64,000 nucleotides of DNA from Neorhizobium sp. JUb45 (lineage in GTDB: Bacteria > Pseudomonadota > Alphaproteobacteria > Rhizobiales > Rhizobiaceae). Below, one piece after another: positions 8,161 through 17,366 of the stretch. The stretch covers positions 1-64,000 of the forward strand of contig NZ_SLYW01000015.1 of NCBI RefSeq assembly GCF_004343585.1. Direction: 5' to 3'. Made by a program: the position numbers and the translations under genes. The notes under the pieces were generated by a model. The model was given only the letters and a program-made list of their open reading frames with translations, was not told the origin of the DNA and searched no databases. Position 1 is the first letter of the stretch; each line of letters opens with the position of its first letter.

Positions 8161-8972
8161 ATGTTTGAAACCTACTTGGCTCGTTGGAAATTACGCGTCG
8201 ATGGCGACCCAATTTCCACCTCGACCGCGCATATCCTTCCTGTGCTGTGGCAGGAAAAGCCCGCAATGTTGAAGCTATCTTCTCAACCGGATCAGCAGCG
8301 GGGATCGGCGCTTATGGAATGGTGGGCTGGCGATGGGACAGCCGATATCTTTGCACGAGACGACAACGCACTGGTGATGGAACGAGCCATGGGTAAGCGG
8401 TCGTTGGCAGAAATGGCTCGTGTCGGTGAAGACGATGATGCATGCCGCGTTCTTTGTACCACGGGTAACCAACTGCATCGCCAGCGCTCAGGAGATCCGC
8501 CACCGTTGATCCCACTGAACATTTGGTTTCGTGATCTCGAGACTGCCGCTGAACAGTATGGAGGTATACTTTTGCGAAGTCGCAAGGCAGCAAGGGACCT
8601 GCTGGCCGAGCCGAGGGAGCAGTCAGTCCTGCTAGTGACCTCCACCACGACAACGTGCTCGACTTCGGTGAACGAGGCTGGCGCGCCATCGACCCGCATG
8701 GTCTAATCGGGGAGCGCGGGTTTGACTTCGCCAATATATTCTCCAATCCTGATCTTAGCGATCCAGCCCGCCCGGTTGCTACCAATCCGGAACGCTTCCG
8801 ACGCAGGCTAACCGTCGTGGCGGATGCGGCATGCTTGGAACACTCCCGTTTACTTCAATGGATCCTTGCGTGGACAGGTCTGTCCGCAGCATGGTTTCTC
8901 GAGGACGATGATCCGCTGGCTGAAGTGGACATAGCTATCGCGACTTTAGCGGCTTCCGAACTTGATCTGTGA
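8161..8972 (+). pseudogene. APH(6)-type aminoglycoside phosphotransferase, frameshifted
   Basis: Two consecutive frames together give an APH(6)/hydroxyurea-phosphotransferase family kinase. Frame one (8161-8634) has WKLRVDGDPISTSTAHILP, QEKPAMLKL and ALVMERAMGKRSLAEM. Frame two, entered near 8635, has DLHHDNVLDFGERGW, AIDPHGLIGERGFDFANIF and the C-terminus. The break is inside the catalytic loop: family members read LLHGDLHHDN, here LL then (S)DLHHDN. The bases fit a four-nucleotide loss of CACG between 8634 and 8635, which removes the catalytic-loop His. The rest is well preserved, so inactivation appears recent. Confidence 0.8.
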
Positions 8973-9265
8973 CCGCCTGCGACGAGTGGCTACATCAGGC
9001 CGAGCTCGGATGTTGACCTCAGAGCTATTGATGGGAACCGAACCCGCAACATACTAATGGAAAATCGTAATGTTTCAGTAGCATAGCCCGCAGTAGGCTA
9101 CTTACATTATTGGTCCGCCAGCATCTTCATCCCCACGGACCGGACCGTTGTGAGTTCGGCCGCCTCGAAGTAAGGCTCAGTCAACGGGTCGCATTCCTCA
9201 AAACTTGAGACATCAATCGCGTGTGGCTGAGCCGGCGCTGTTTGGCGCGCCCAAGTTAAGACGAG
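8973..9265. other. Intergenic region before the Fic gene
   Basis: A 62-codon minus-strand frame (9107-9295) is open but has no recognisable family. Otherwise nothing is seen until the operator array at 9266. Confidence 0.35.
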
Positions 9266-9327
9266 TGCGGAGATTACCGGTAACAATCTCCGCAATCATG
9301 CGGAGATTGGTCTTGCTATTCTCCGCA
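9266..9327. promoter_or_regulatory. Four-half-site palindromic operator array upstream of fic
   Basis: Half-sites TGCGGAGATT (9266-9275), AATCTCCGCA (9285-9294), TGCGGAGATT (9299-9308) and ATTCTCCGCA (9318-9327) alternate in orientation with spacers of 9, 4 and 9 bases. The first three are perfect copies and the last has one mismatch. The array ends 20 bases before the fic start codon, the position expected for a repressor operator. The Fic protein has a C-terminal winged-helix-like region, so autoregulation is plausible. Confidence 0.75.
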
Positions 9328-9347
9328 GATGAGCTCTATCGTGGGAT

Positions 9348-10490
9348 ATGACTTACATCTGGCAGTCCACACTATGGCCCAAGTTCGAGTGGCAAATTGA
9401 CGGCCTCACATCGAGGATTGCGACCGTCCGCCTTGATCAAGGGCGACTTATTGGCCGCGTCGAGAGCTTGGGTTTTCGCACGCGCGAGGCGACATTACTC
9501 CGAGCATTGACGGATGACGTCGTGAAGTCGTCGGCGATCGAGGGCGAACAACTGGACGAGCAACAGGTTCGATCCTCACTCGCCAGGCGTCTTGGTATCG
9601 ACATCGATGGATTTGTTACTCCAAACCGTTCAATAGAGGGCATCGTGCATATCACGCTCGATGCCACGATCAATTGCGCGGAGCCACTTACGGCAGAGCG
9701 ATTGTTCCAATGGCATGCGGCCCTGTTCCCGACTGGCCGCAACGAATGGGGACATAAGCTTCGTGTCGGCGATTGGCGTAACGACGCTGGCGGTTGTATG
9801 GAAATCGCTTCTGGTGCATTTGGGCATGAGAAAGTCCACTATATTGCTCCGCCGGCAGACCGCGTGGAAGCTGAGATGTCGGCGTTTCTTGAGTGGTTTA
9901 ACGGATCGCACCAACTGGATCCCCTCATTAAATCTGCTATTGCCCACCTCTGGTTTGTTGCGATCCACCCTTTCGGCGATGGCAACGGCCGAATAACTCG
10001 TGCAATAGCTGACATGACGCTTGCACGCGGTGGTGGCGGCGCGCAGCGGCTCTACTCCATGTCCGCAGCAATCGAGCGATCCCGCATCGGATATTATGAA
10101 GCTCTGCAATCAATCACCAGCAAGGAAGGCCTCGACATCACAAGCTGGATCGAGTGGCTCCTCGATCGTCTGGGCAACGCTGTTGGCGAGGCGCTGCTGA
10201 CCCTCGACAACGTCATTCTGAAGAATGATTTCTGGCAGACGCATGCTGCAAGCGACCTTAATCCGCGACAAGCGAAGGTCCTCAACCGGCTTCTAGAGGG
10301 AAATTTCCAAGGCAAGCTTACATCTACAAAGTGGGCAAAATTGACGAACGCATCCCAGGACACTGCATCACGCGACATTGCAGACCTGATGGCGAAAGGC
10401 CTACTGCAAAAAGGCGAAGCTGGCGGACGCAGCACGGCCTACGAGTTGGTTTTAAACTTTTCTGCGAGCACCCCTCCTCGATCCGGATAA
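9348..10490 (+). CDS. Fic family protein (DUF4172 N-terminus, winged-helix C-terminus)
   Basis: A 380-residue Fic-domain protein. The active loop HPFGDGNGR (residues 207-215) is the canonical HPFx(D/E)GNGRxxR, so AMP transfer to a target protein is expected. An inhibitory-helix motif SSAIEG at 61-66 fits (S/T)xxxE(G/N), placing it in the class where the auto-inhibitory helix is in the same protein, so no separate antitoxin gene is needed. Residues 1-110 look like the DUF4172/Fic_N region. Residues about 300-370 (LNPRQAKVLNRLL, TASRDIADLMAKGLL) form a probable winged helix-turn-helix. The ATG lies just downstream of a symmetric operator array. The target is unknown. Confidence 0.9.
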   Translation: MTYIWQSTLWPKFEWQIDGLTSRIATVRLDQGRLIGRVESLGFRTREATLLRALTDDVVKSSAIEGEQLDEQQVRSSLARRLGIDIDGFVTPNRSIEGIVHITLDATINCAEPLTAERLFQWHAALFPTGRNEWGHKLRVGDWRNDAGGCMEIASGAFGHEKVHYIAPPADRVEAEMSAFLEWFNGSHQLDPLIKSAIAHLWFVAIHPFGDGNGRITRAIADMTLARGGGGAQRLYSMSAAIERSRIGYYEALQSITSKEGLDITSWIEWLLDRLGNAVGEALLTLDNVILKNDFWQTHAASDLNPRQAKVLNRLLEGNFQGKLTSTKWAKLTNASQDTASRDIADLMAKGLLQKGEAGGRSTAYELVLNFSASTPPRSG

Positions 10491-10599
10491 CATCCAGCCG
10501 TCGGTGATGGTCGCAAGACCACATCTTCCGGGTAAGCCGCTCCGCGCTCTTATCAGAAGGACTCTGGCCCTTGAATGGGGGCAGATTGCCAGCCTATGG

Positions 10600-10914
10600 T
10601 TAACCGCTCTTGAAAAGAATCGAACCGTCGGCCCTGTCTTTAAGGCAGAGATTTCGAGAGCGAAATGAGCGCCATAAACGCCACGGGCTATAACCGATCG
10701 GGACCAACTGCGCCGGAGGGCCACGGACCGGCTGCGATCGCATGCGCGCGACTGCCACGTCGGCCAGAAGATCAGCAAGGTCGCCCCAACGGCGGTGAAT
10801 GGTTGACGGCGTCACGCCGGCTTTTTCTGCGATCATCGGAACTGTCACTTCGGCGCGATCCATCGCCGTAAGAAGTTCCTGCACGGCGCCGTGCACTACT
10901 GTCTGGATCCGCAC
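10600..10914 (-). pseudogene. TetR regulator fragment (helix-turn-helix part only)
   Basis: The minus strand encodes VHGAVQELLTAM and VTVPMIAEKAGVTPSTIHRR followed by WGDLADLLADVAVARM, a typical TetR N-terminal helix-turn-helix. After about 45 residues the sequence stops resembling the family and no ligand-binding domain follows. The N-terminal end is also cut, adjoining unrelated plus-strand debris. It is a truncated relic. Confidence 0.65.
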
Positions 10915-10930
10915 ACTACACCCCCTGCCT

Positions 10931-11415
10931 CTCTACATGGTCGGCGTGATCTTCATGCTCGGCGCCGAATTCAACGCGGCGACCCTCAAATACGCAGCAC
11001 GCTGGAGCCCGCCGGGCTGCTTCTGGGTAGCTTCCAGTTCGACCCGGGCGCGCTTGACCGCTCGCGGCTCGAACATCTCTATCTCGAGGAGCATCCTGAT
11101 ATTGCCAGCATCGATCCGCGACAGCTGTTCGAAACAGACGCACAGTTTCATGAGATGATTGCGGCCTTCAGCGGCAATATTTTTTTCCTCCAGGCCATTC
11201 AGCAGCAGAACCGGTTAAGACGGCTTCTGGAGTTCGGTGGCTATTCAAACCGTCGCCGCGTGCGTGACTGGTACCGCGAGCATCTTGTTATCATCGATTC
11301 TATTCTGCAGGGTGACAGAATCCAGGCCTCCAAGCTGATGGCGACGCACCTGAAGGCTGCGCGGGGAGCGGCCAGATTCTATCCGAAAAGCGATGTCAGA
11401 GCCGAGAATTTTTGA
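10931..11415 (+). pseudogene. Truncated GntR/FCD regulator joined to a membrane-protein scrap
   Basis: From about 10985 one frame reads STLEPAGLLLGSF, RSRLEHLYLEEHPDIASID, FETDAQFHEMIAAFSGN and the FCD C-terminal helices, ending at 11415. The DNA-binding N-terminus is missing. Immediately upstream (10931-10995, another frame) is LYMVGVIFMLGAEFNAATLK, which resembles the C-terminal membrane segment of YihY/BrkB-type proteins. The join of three unrelated fragments (TetR, membrane protein, GntR) within 500 bases indicates recombination and decay. The YihY assignment is tentative. Confidence 0.6.
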
Positions 11416-11867
11416 AAACACGTCCAGAAAATGAGAGTGAGGCGAAGCTGGCGTCACCCTCCTTCGCTGGGAGCAGCGTTTACATATAACGTTTCAGGAA
11501 ACCTCTCTTTTTGCCGGGGCTTCGTAAGGAATCCAATGTGGATTGCCCATAATGTGAGGGTCAGGATCTTCTTGAGACAGGTCCGGAGAGATAAAGCGGC
11601 AAGGCACGAAGCATGATCAACCCGAGGAGATGCCTCGATGGTGATCAGACCGTCTGGCTCAAGGCGCGCTTGACCGCGCGAAAATGATCAGGCGATCCGC
11701 ATCACAGATCTCATCGCCGCCAGCGGTCGATGACCGTGCTCAAATGCCGGGCATATGACTGCGGCGTCCGACGCCGATTCACGCGGAAAATCTCGCCAAC
11801 CGGGCCGCTCCATATCTGAGTCAGACCCTGATATTGGTCACCGATAAGGGGCAACATTATGAGCTGA
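11416..11867. other. Intergenic region, no gene seen
   Basis: A minus-strand frame read through to 11711 contains LPLIGDQYQGLTQIWSG and ends in STVIDRWRR, loosely like the C-terminus of a LysR-type regulator, but too short and unmatched to call. No repeats or terminators were noticed. Confidence 0.3.
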
Positions 11868-14150
11868 TTAACAAATTTCCAACTCCGGCTGTGCAAACGC
11901 CTGCACAGAGGCCGCATAATCATCGTCGACCTTGCGAAGGCGCACCATACACGTTTGGGCGCTGCAACCTTGCGACAGCGATGATGACGGAACATCCAAC
12001 GTCACAGTGTTGGGATTGCCATGGCGTTCCAGATTGCGCTCGTAGTCCATATCGAACCATGCGCCGGTCGAAAGCCTGACGACACTAGGCATTATGGCAT
12101 CTGAAATCAGCACGGCGGAAATGAGCCGGCCACGCTCGTTATGTATCTCGACGAGATCTCCTTCGGCCAGATCGCAACGTTTTGCGTCCAACGTGCTGAT
12201 AAGAACCGGCTCGCGACCTTTGATCTTTCCCGCCTTGCTGTGAGGGCTTGCATCGAGCTGACTATGCAAACGCCTGACCGGCTGGTCGGATATCAGATGA
12301 AACTCGTCTTCGCCTTTCCGATTGCCCAGCCATTCCGGCGGCTCGAACCAGGCGGGATGCCCAACGCAGTCTTCGAGATCAAAACTATCAACCGTCTCGG
12401 AGAAAATCTCGATCTTGCCGGTGGGCGTCGGAACCGGATGAGCATGAGGGGCTCCCCGAAACTCCTGCAACATCACCACAGGCAAGGCAGCGGGCTTGAG
12501 ATCGAACAGACCGCCCTGCCAGAACTGATCGAAACTCGGCATCTCAACGCCCTTTTCGCGGGCATTGGCAGACGTTACGCCATAGAGACGCCGCAGCCAG
12601 CCTTCTTCATCGAGATTTTCGGAAAAGTTGACGTCCATGCGCAATGCCAGTCCGCAGAAAATATCGAAATCGTTACGCGCCTCGGCGTAAGGCTCGGACA
12701 CCTTGCGCATCGCCACGATCAGGTCCTCGCCACCGGAAGCCGCAATATCGTTACGCTCAAGAGGCGTCGTTACCGGCAACACGATATCCGCAAGCTTGGC
12801 GGTCGGCGTCCAGTAGGGCTCGTTAATGATGATCGTTTCCGGCTTCTGCCACGCCTTCAGCAGCCGGTTCAGGTCCTGGTGATGGTGGAACGGGTTGCCG
12901 CCAGCCCAATAGACAAGCCGTATATCCGTGTAGCTGTAATCCTTGCCGTTATAGGTGAATCCGGCACCCGGATTGAGCAGCATGTCGGTTATGCGTGCCA
13001 CCGGAATGAACGCCTTGACCGGATTTTCTCCTTGCGGAAAGGCACCCGACTTGAAGCGTACATTGTCGTGGCCGACGGAATTCAAAGCACCGTAGCCGAC
13101 ACCGAAGCCGCCGCCTGGCAATCCGATCTGGCCCAACATCGCTGCCAGCGTCACCAGCATCCAGAAGGGCTGTTCACCATGGACGGCACGCTGCAGCGAC
13201 CATGAGATATTCAGCATCGTTCGATTGGACGCCATTTCGCGGGCAAGCAATGCGATGCGATCTGCATCGACGCCGCAGATTGCGGCGGCCCATTGCGGTG
13301 TCTTGGGCATCCCGTCGGCGTCGCCCATCAGATAGGCAGAGAAACGATCATATCCGACGCAATGGCTTGAGAGGAAATCTAGATCCGCCAGACCTTCGGC
13401 ATGTAGAACATAGGCCAGCGCCAGCATCATCGCGACATCGGTATTCGGCCGGGCGGCGATCCACTCGCTATCCACCGGCATATTGTCCGAAACCGGACCG
13501 ATATTGATGAAGCGCGTGCCGTTCTTTTCCATCTCGCGCATGCCGGCGACGACCCGGTGTCGCCCTGCCCCGCCCGCTGACATCTGCGCATTCTTTACCG
13601 GCACACCACCGAACGTGACGAACAGCTCGGTATGCTGCGCCATCACATCGAAAGATGTATGACGATCCAAAAGAAATTCAGTCGAGCCGATCGCATGCGG
13701 CAAGATTACCCGTCCGGCTGCGAGGCTGTAATTGTCGACCGATGACACATAGCCGCCGATCAGGTTGAGGAAACGGTGAACCTGGCTCTGCGCATGATGG
13801 AAACGCCCCGCGCTCGCCCACCCATAGGAGCCGCCGAAAATGGATTCGTTGCCGTGGTCGCGCCGCACACGGTTCAGTTCGGCGGCAAGCAGATCCAGCG
13901 CCGTATCCCAATCGACTTCGACGAAGGGCTCGCGCCCGCGCAAATGCGGATCGGAACCTGGCCCCTTTTCGAGCCAGCTTTTTCGGATTGAAGGTCGGCT
14001 GATCCTCACATCCGTCAGATCCTTTGCTGCCATGTGCAAGCCGATAGGAGACGGATCGGCATCTTCAGCAAAACCTTCAAGCCTCAGTTCGGCTTGGTCG
14101 AGGTCTACTTCATAAACGCCCCAATGGGCTGCCGTGAATGTCTTGCCCAT
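11868..14150 (-). CDS. Molybdopterin oxidoreductase, biotin sulfoxide/TMAO/DMSO reductase type
   Basis: A 760-residue member of the DMSO-reductase family, close in length to cytoplasmic BisC. It has no twin-arginine signal and no N-terminal Cys motif for a 4Fe-4S cluster, as in BisC/TorZ-type enzymes. The Mo-liganding serine is probably Ser113 in GGSYGWASAGRFHH. Bis-MGD-binding blocks include WAGGNPFHHHQDLNRL, WTPTAKLADIVLPVTT and DQPVRRLHSQLD. Such enzymes reduce S- or N-oxides. ATG 14150 follows GAGAAGGCGGC and lies 20 bases after the gntR stop, so the regulator and reductase form an operon. The neighbouring amino-acid and sulfur genes suggest a sulfoxide of an amino-acid derivative as substrate. 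Confidence 0.88.
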   Translation of the reverse strand: MGKTFTAAHWGVYEVDLDQAELRLEGFAEDADPSPIGLHMAAKDLTDVRISRPSIRKSWLEKGPGSDPHLRGREPFVEVDWDTALDLLAAELNRVRRDHGNESIFGGSYGWASAGRFHHAQSQVHRFLNLIGGYVSSVDNYSLAAGRVILPHAIGSTEFLLDRHTSFDVMAQHTELFVTFGGVPVKNAQMSAGGAGRHRVVAGMREMEKNGTRFINIGPVSDNMPVDSEWIAARPNTDVAMMLALAYVLHAEGLADLDFLSSHCVGYDRFSAYLMGDADGMPKTPQWAAAICGVDADRIALLAREMASNRTMLNISWSLQRAVHGEQPFWMLVTLAAMLGQIGLPGGGFGVGYGALNSVGHDNVRFKSGAFPQGENPVKAFIPVARITDMLLNPGAGFTYNGKDYSYTDIRLVYWAGGNPFHHHQDLNRLLKAWQKPETIIINEPYWTPTAKLADIVLPVTTPLERNDIAASGGEDLIVAMRKVSEPYAEARNDFDIFCGLALRMDVNFSENLDEEGWLRRLYGVTSANAREKGVEMPSFDQFWQGGLFDLKPAALPVVMLQEFRGAPHAHPVPTPTGKIEIFSETVDSFDLEDCVGHPAWFEPPEWLGNRKGEDEFHLISDQPVRRLHSQLDASPHSKAGKIKGREPVLISTLDAKRCDLAEGDLVEIHNERGRLISAVLISDAIMPSVVRLSTGAWFDMDYERNLERHGNPNTVTLDVPSSSLSQGCSAQTCMVRLRKVDDDYAASVQAFAQPELEIC

Positions 14151-14169
14151 TGATATTGCCGCCTTCTCT

Positions 14170-14862
14170 TTACTTGATCACAACCGGCTGCGCCTGGCGC
14201 CGCTGCAACGCGTCGATGACGATACGCGCACCGTCCTCTATCGCATGTTCGATAGCCTGACGCGCGGCATCTGCCTGGCGACCATGCAGCGCGGTCAGGA
14301 GATCGTCGTAATTGTGATGCTCTCCCGTGCCCGATTGGGTTTCCGGGTACAGGTAGTTGAACCCTGGCCCTGCCTTCAGCCAAAGCAGTTCGATCACGCC
14401 AAGAAGCGTTGGCATCCGGGCAGCAGCATAAAGCACAAAGCGGAACTCCTTGTTCAGCGTCAGGGCGAGATGCTGATCTTTTGCCGCCTTTGCGACCAGA
14501 TAACGCGTGAGGAGATCTTTCATCGCCGCAATCTCTTCGGCGGTGATCTGCGATGCCGCATTAAATGCTGCGAGGCCTTCCACGGATTTGCGGATCTCGG
14601 ATATCTCCGCATATTGCGCAACCGTCATCGTCGGCACTCTGAAGGATTGTGCCGGCTCGGCTGTCAGAACGCCGGAAGCGGCAAAACGCACGAGTGCCTC
14701 GCGCACCGGCGTGATGCTCATGCCAAGAGAATCCGCCAGTTCCTTGGTGACAAGCCGCGTGCCTGGCTCCAGCCGTCCCTCGACAAGAGCAGCGCGAATT
14801 TCATCCTCGACATGGGTGACCAAGCTCTTTCGCGGAGCCGCACTGAACAAAGCTGTACTCAC
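14170..14862 (-). CDS. GntR family regulator (FCD subfamily)
   Basis: A 230-residue regulator with the N-terminal winged helix (HVEDEIRAALVEGRLEPGTRL, ELADSLGMSITPVREALVRF) and a C-terminal all-helical FCD effector domain with LNKEFRFVLYAA and the HHNYDDLLTALHGRQ segment. GTG 14862 follows AGTGAGGT five bases away; an in-frame GTG at 14931 would add 23 residues. An ATATAT-C-ATATAT palindrome lies upstream of both starts. It heads an operon with the molybdoenzyme and diverges from the ABC importer, so it is the likely local repressor, probably responding to the transported compound or a product. Confidence 0.86.
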   Translation of the reverse strand: MSTALFSAAPRKSLVTHVEDEIRAALVEGRLEPGTRLVTKELADSLGMSITPVREALVRFAASGVLTAEPAQSFRVPTMTVAQYAEISEIRKSVEGLAAFNAASQITAEEIAAMKDLLTRYLVAKAAKDQHLALTLNKEFRFVLYAAARMPTLLGVIELLWLKAGPGFNYLYPETQSGTGEHHNYDDLLTALHGRQADAARQAIEHAIEDGARIVIDALQRRQAQPVVIK

Positions 14863-14936
14863 TTGGACCTCACTTTTGGAAAAAATGCCCGTTTTTTGGT
14901 GCGGAAACGAAACTGCACATATCTTGCCCACTCAGA

Positions 14937-14949
14937 ATATATCATATAT
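14937..14949. promoter_or_regulatory. Palindrome ATATAT-C-ATATAT, candidate GntR operator
   Basis: A perfect 13-base inverted repeat in the divergent gap between gntR and the ABC binding-protein gene. A near-identical palindrome occurs at 24182-24194 in the other divergent gap of this cluster. Confidence 0.6.
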
Positions 14950-15029
14950 CTTTAGGGATAATAATAGCCCCCCTGATGACTACACTGACAGGGTATCAAA
15001 TACCAACTCCAGAGGAAGTGAAGGCCCAC

Positions 15030-16517
15030 ATGAAAAGACTCGCTGCCATTGCGCTCGCTGCAACCATGCTGCTGCCAATCACCACAGCCATCGCTTCGGC
15101 GGCCGACATCGTCGTTGGTCGCGGTGCCTCGACCACGGCGATGGATCCCGGCTTCCTCAAGGAAAGCGCAACGATCGTCGACAACATCTTCGACACGCTC
15201 GTCATGCGCGACAAGGAGATGAAGCTCGTTCCGGGTCTCGCCACCTCCTGGACGGCGATCGATGATACGACCTGGGAATTCAAGCTGCGCGAAGGCGTCA
15301 AATTTCACAATGGTGAAGCAATGGACGCGGAGGCGGTCAAGTTCACCATCGATCGCGTCATCGACCCCACCGCCAAGTCCCCGACCGTCTCCTATATCCG
15401 CACGGTGGAAAGCGTTGAGGTCGTTGATACGCTGACCGTTCGCATCAAGACAAAGGGCGCCGATCCGCTTCTGCCGACCCGCATGAGCCGTTACCCGGCC
15501 TATATCGTGCCACCGAAATATGTGAAGGAAGTCGGCAACGACGTCTTTGCGCGCAAGCCTGTCGGCACCGGTCCATATAAATTCGTCGAATTCGTTCCCG
15601 ACCAGCACGTCATTCTCGAAGCCAACAAGGATTACTGGCGCGGCGCTCCGTCGATAGACAAGGTGACCTGGCGCGCAATTCCGGATGGCACGGCACGCAT
15701 CACCGCGCTGCTGACCGGCGAAGTCGATCTGATCGAAAACGTGCCGGTCGATATTGCCCCGATGATCAAGGACAGCCCGGATTCCGATCTTGTTCAGGTC
15801 AAGAATGGTGGCCTTACCATTTATCTCGGCCTCGTAATGAGCGAAAAGCCGCTCGACAACGTCAAGGTCCGTCAGGCACTCAACATGGCGATCGATCGCC
15901 AGTCGATCGTCACCAACATCCTGCAGGGCATGGCGTCACCACGCGGCACGCAGGTCGGCGCCGCCGACTTCGGCTACAAGGATTTAGCCGTCACACCTTA
16001 CGATCCGGCCAAGGCAAAAGCTCTTTTGACTGAGGCCGGTCTGCCGGACGGCTTCTCGATCAAGATGCAGTCCACCCATCGCTACATGAAGGACAGCGAA
16101 GTCGCCCAGGCGATTGCCCAGCAGTTCGGCGATATCGGCGTAAAGATCGATCAGGAAGTGCTCGACTGGTCCGTCTATACGCAGCAGGTACCGCGCAAAG
16201 GCCCGATCTTCATGCTCGGCTGGGGCTCAACCCAGACGCTTGATGCCGATGCCGCCGTCTATGCTATCTTCAAGACCGGTGAGCCCTATTCGACCGCCTC
16301 AATTCCGGAACTCGACCAGCTGCTCGATGAAAGCCGTACGATCGTCGACCCGGCAAAGCGCGAAGCGGTGCTTGCTCAGATCCAGGATCTCGCCGCAGAG
16401 CAGGTGCCGGTCATCCCGCTCTACCAGGAGGATGCTCTTTACGGTAAGGCTAAGTCCGTCACCTTCGAAGGACGTCCGGACGCCCGTATCCCCATCTTCG
16501 ATATCAAGAAGCAGTAA
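15030..16517 (+). CDS. ABC transporter substrate-binding protein, peptide/opine family 5
   Basis: A 495-residue periplasmic binding protein (SBP family 5). The signal peptide is MKRLAAIALAATMLLPITTA with cleavage near ASA-AD. Family blocks are LVPGLATSW, WEFKLREGVKFHNGE, GTGPYKF and PLDNVKVRQALNMAIDR. ATG 15030 follows GAGGAAGTGAAGG. It is the first gene of an operon with two permeases, an M20 hydrolase, an ornithine-cyclodeaminase-like protein and a rhodanese. Family members bind peptides, nickel, opines and modified amino acids, so the ligand cannot be read directly. Confidence 0.92.
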   Translation: MKRLAAIALAATMLLPITTAIASAADIVVGRGASTTAMDPGFLKESATIVDNIFDTLVMRDKEMKLVPGLATSWTAIDDTTWEFKLREGVKFHNGEAMDAEAVKFTIDRVIDPTAKSPTVSYIRTVESVEVVDTLTVRIKTKGADPLLPTRMSRYPAYIVPPKYVKEVGNDVFARKPVGTGPYKFVEFVPDQHVILEANKDYWRGAPSIDKVTWRAIPDGTARITALLTGEVDLIENVPVDIAPMIKDSPDSDLVQVKNGGLTIYLGLVMSEKPLDNVKVRQALNMAIDRQSIVTNILQGMASPRGTQVGAADFGYKDLAVTPYDPAKAKALLTEAGLPDGFSIKMQSTHRYMKDSEVAQAIAQQFGDIGVKIDQEVLDWSVYTQQVPRKGPIFMLGWGSTQTLDADAAVYAIFKTGEPYSTASIPELDQLLDESRTIVDPAKREAVLAQIQDLAAEQVPVIPLYQEDALYGKAKSVTFEGRPDARIPIFDIKKQ

Positions 16518-16523
16518 TCGCGC

Positions 16524-17363
16524 ATGACCCGGTTCTGGAATGTCAGGGACAACGCAGATGCGATATTTGCCACGTTCCTTCTGATCGCGGTTCTGGTGCT
16601 TTGCGTCGTCGTGCCCCTTCTCTGGCCGATCGACCCTGTGCGCGGAACCCTGACCGCGACATTCAAACCACCGCTCTCCGTCATCGGCGGAGAGCTTCAT
16701 CCTCTGGGAACAGATCAGCTCGGGCGGGATCTCCTCGCCCGTCTCGGCCTTGGCACGGCGATCTCGCTGTCGATCGTTCTTGCGGCCTCGGCCATCTCCG
16801 TCGTTCTCGGAACCACGCTCGGCATGATCGCCGGATATTACCGCGGCTGGTTCGACATCATCATCATGCGCGCCGTTGATGTGCAGCTCGCCATTCCCTT
16901 CATCCTGCTGATCCTGCTCATCGTTGCCGTCATTGGGCCGAGCATGGGCAATCTCGTCGTCGTGCTCGGGGTCACCGGATGGGCCGTGTTTGCCCGCGTC
17001 GCACGCGCCAAGACGCTAGAAATCCGCGAACTGGAATATATCGATGCGTCGCGATCCATCGGCCTGTCCGACATGGTCATCATCTTTCGCCATGTCCTGC
17101 CCAACATCACCGGGCCAATCACGGTGCTGATGACGCTCGACCTGCCCCGCCTCATCATTCTCGAAGCCTCCGTCGGCTTTCTCGGCCTTGGCGTGCAGCC
17201 GCCGACGCCCACCCTCGGCAATCTGATCGGCGAAGGCCGCTCCTTCATCCTTCTCGCCAACTGGCTCGTGCTCTATCCGGGCCTCGTCATCGGCGCAGTG
17301 GTGATCGGCTGCAATCTGATCGGTGACTGGCTCGTGCGCCGTGCAGACAGCAGGAATACATAA
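16524..17363 (+). CDS. ABC transporter permease, DppC-like
   Basis: A 279-residue inner-membrane permease with six predicted membrane segments. It has the DppC N-terminal HPLGTDQLGRDLLARL block and the EAA cytoplasmic loop YIDASRSIGLSDMVIIFRHVLPN, followed by SVGFLGLGVQPP. It starts six bases after the binding-protein stop. It pairs with the next permease. The matching ATPase is the double-domain protein encoded at 22238-24082. Confidence 0.92.
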   Translation: MTRFWNVRDNADAIFATFLLIAVLVLCVVVPLLWPIDPVRGTLTATFKPPLSVIGGELHPLGTDQLGRDLLARLGLGTAISLSIVLAASAISVVLGTTLGMIAGYYRGWFDIIIMRAVDVQLAIPFILLILLIVAVIGPSMGNLVVVLGVTGWAVFARVARAKTLEIRELEYIDASRSIGLSDMVIIFRHVLPNITGPITVLMTLDLPRLIILEASVGFLGLGVQPPTPTLGNLIGEGRSFILLANWLVLYPGLVIGAVVIGCNLIGDWLVRRADSRNT

Positions 17364-17366
17364 GAC

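Noticed and set aside
9107..9295. Minus-strand 62-codon frame upstream of fic
   Set aside because: It overlaps part of the operator array and shows no family features.
10507..10668. Small plus-strand frame of 53 codons after fic
   Set aside because: It overlaps the TetR relic, lacks a ribosome binding site and matches nothing recognisable. It could be another scrap.
11711..11866. Possible LysR C-terminal scrap after the molybdoenzyme
   Set aside because: LPLIGDQYQGL and VIDRWRR are suggestive only; the stretch is too short to support a call.
12141..13205. Plus-strand 354-codon frame inside the molybdoenzyme gene
   Set aside because: Arg/His-rich antisense shadow of a high-GC gene. All molybdopterin motifs are on the minus strand.
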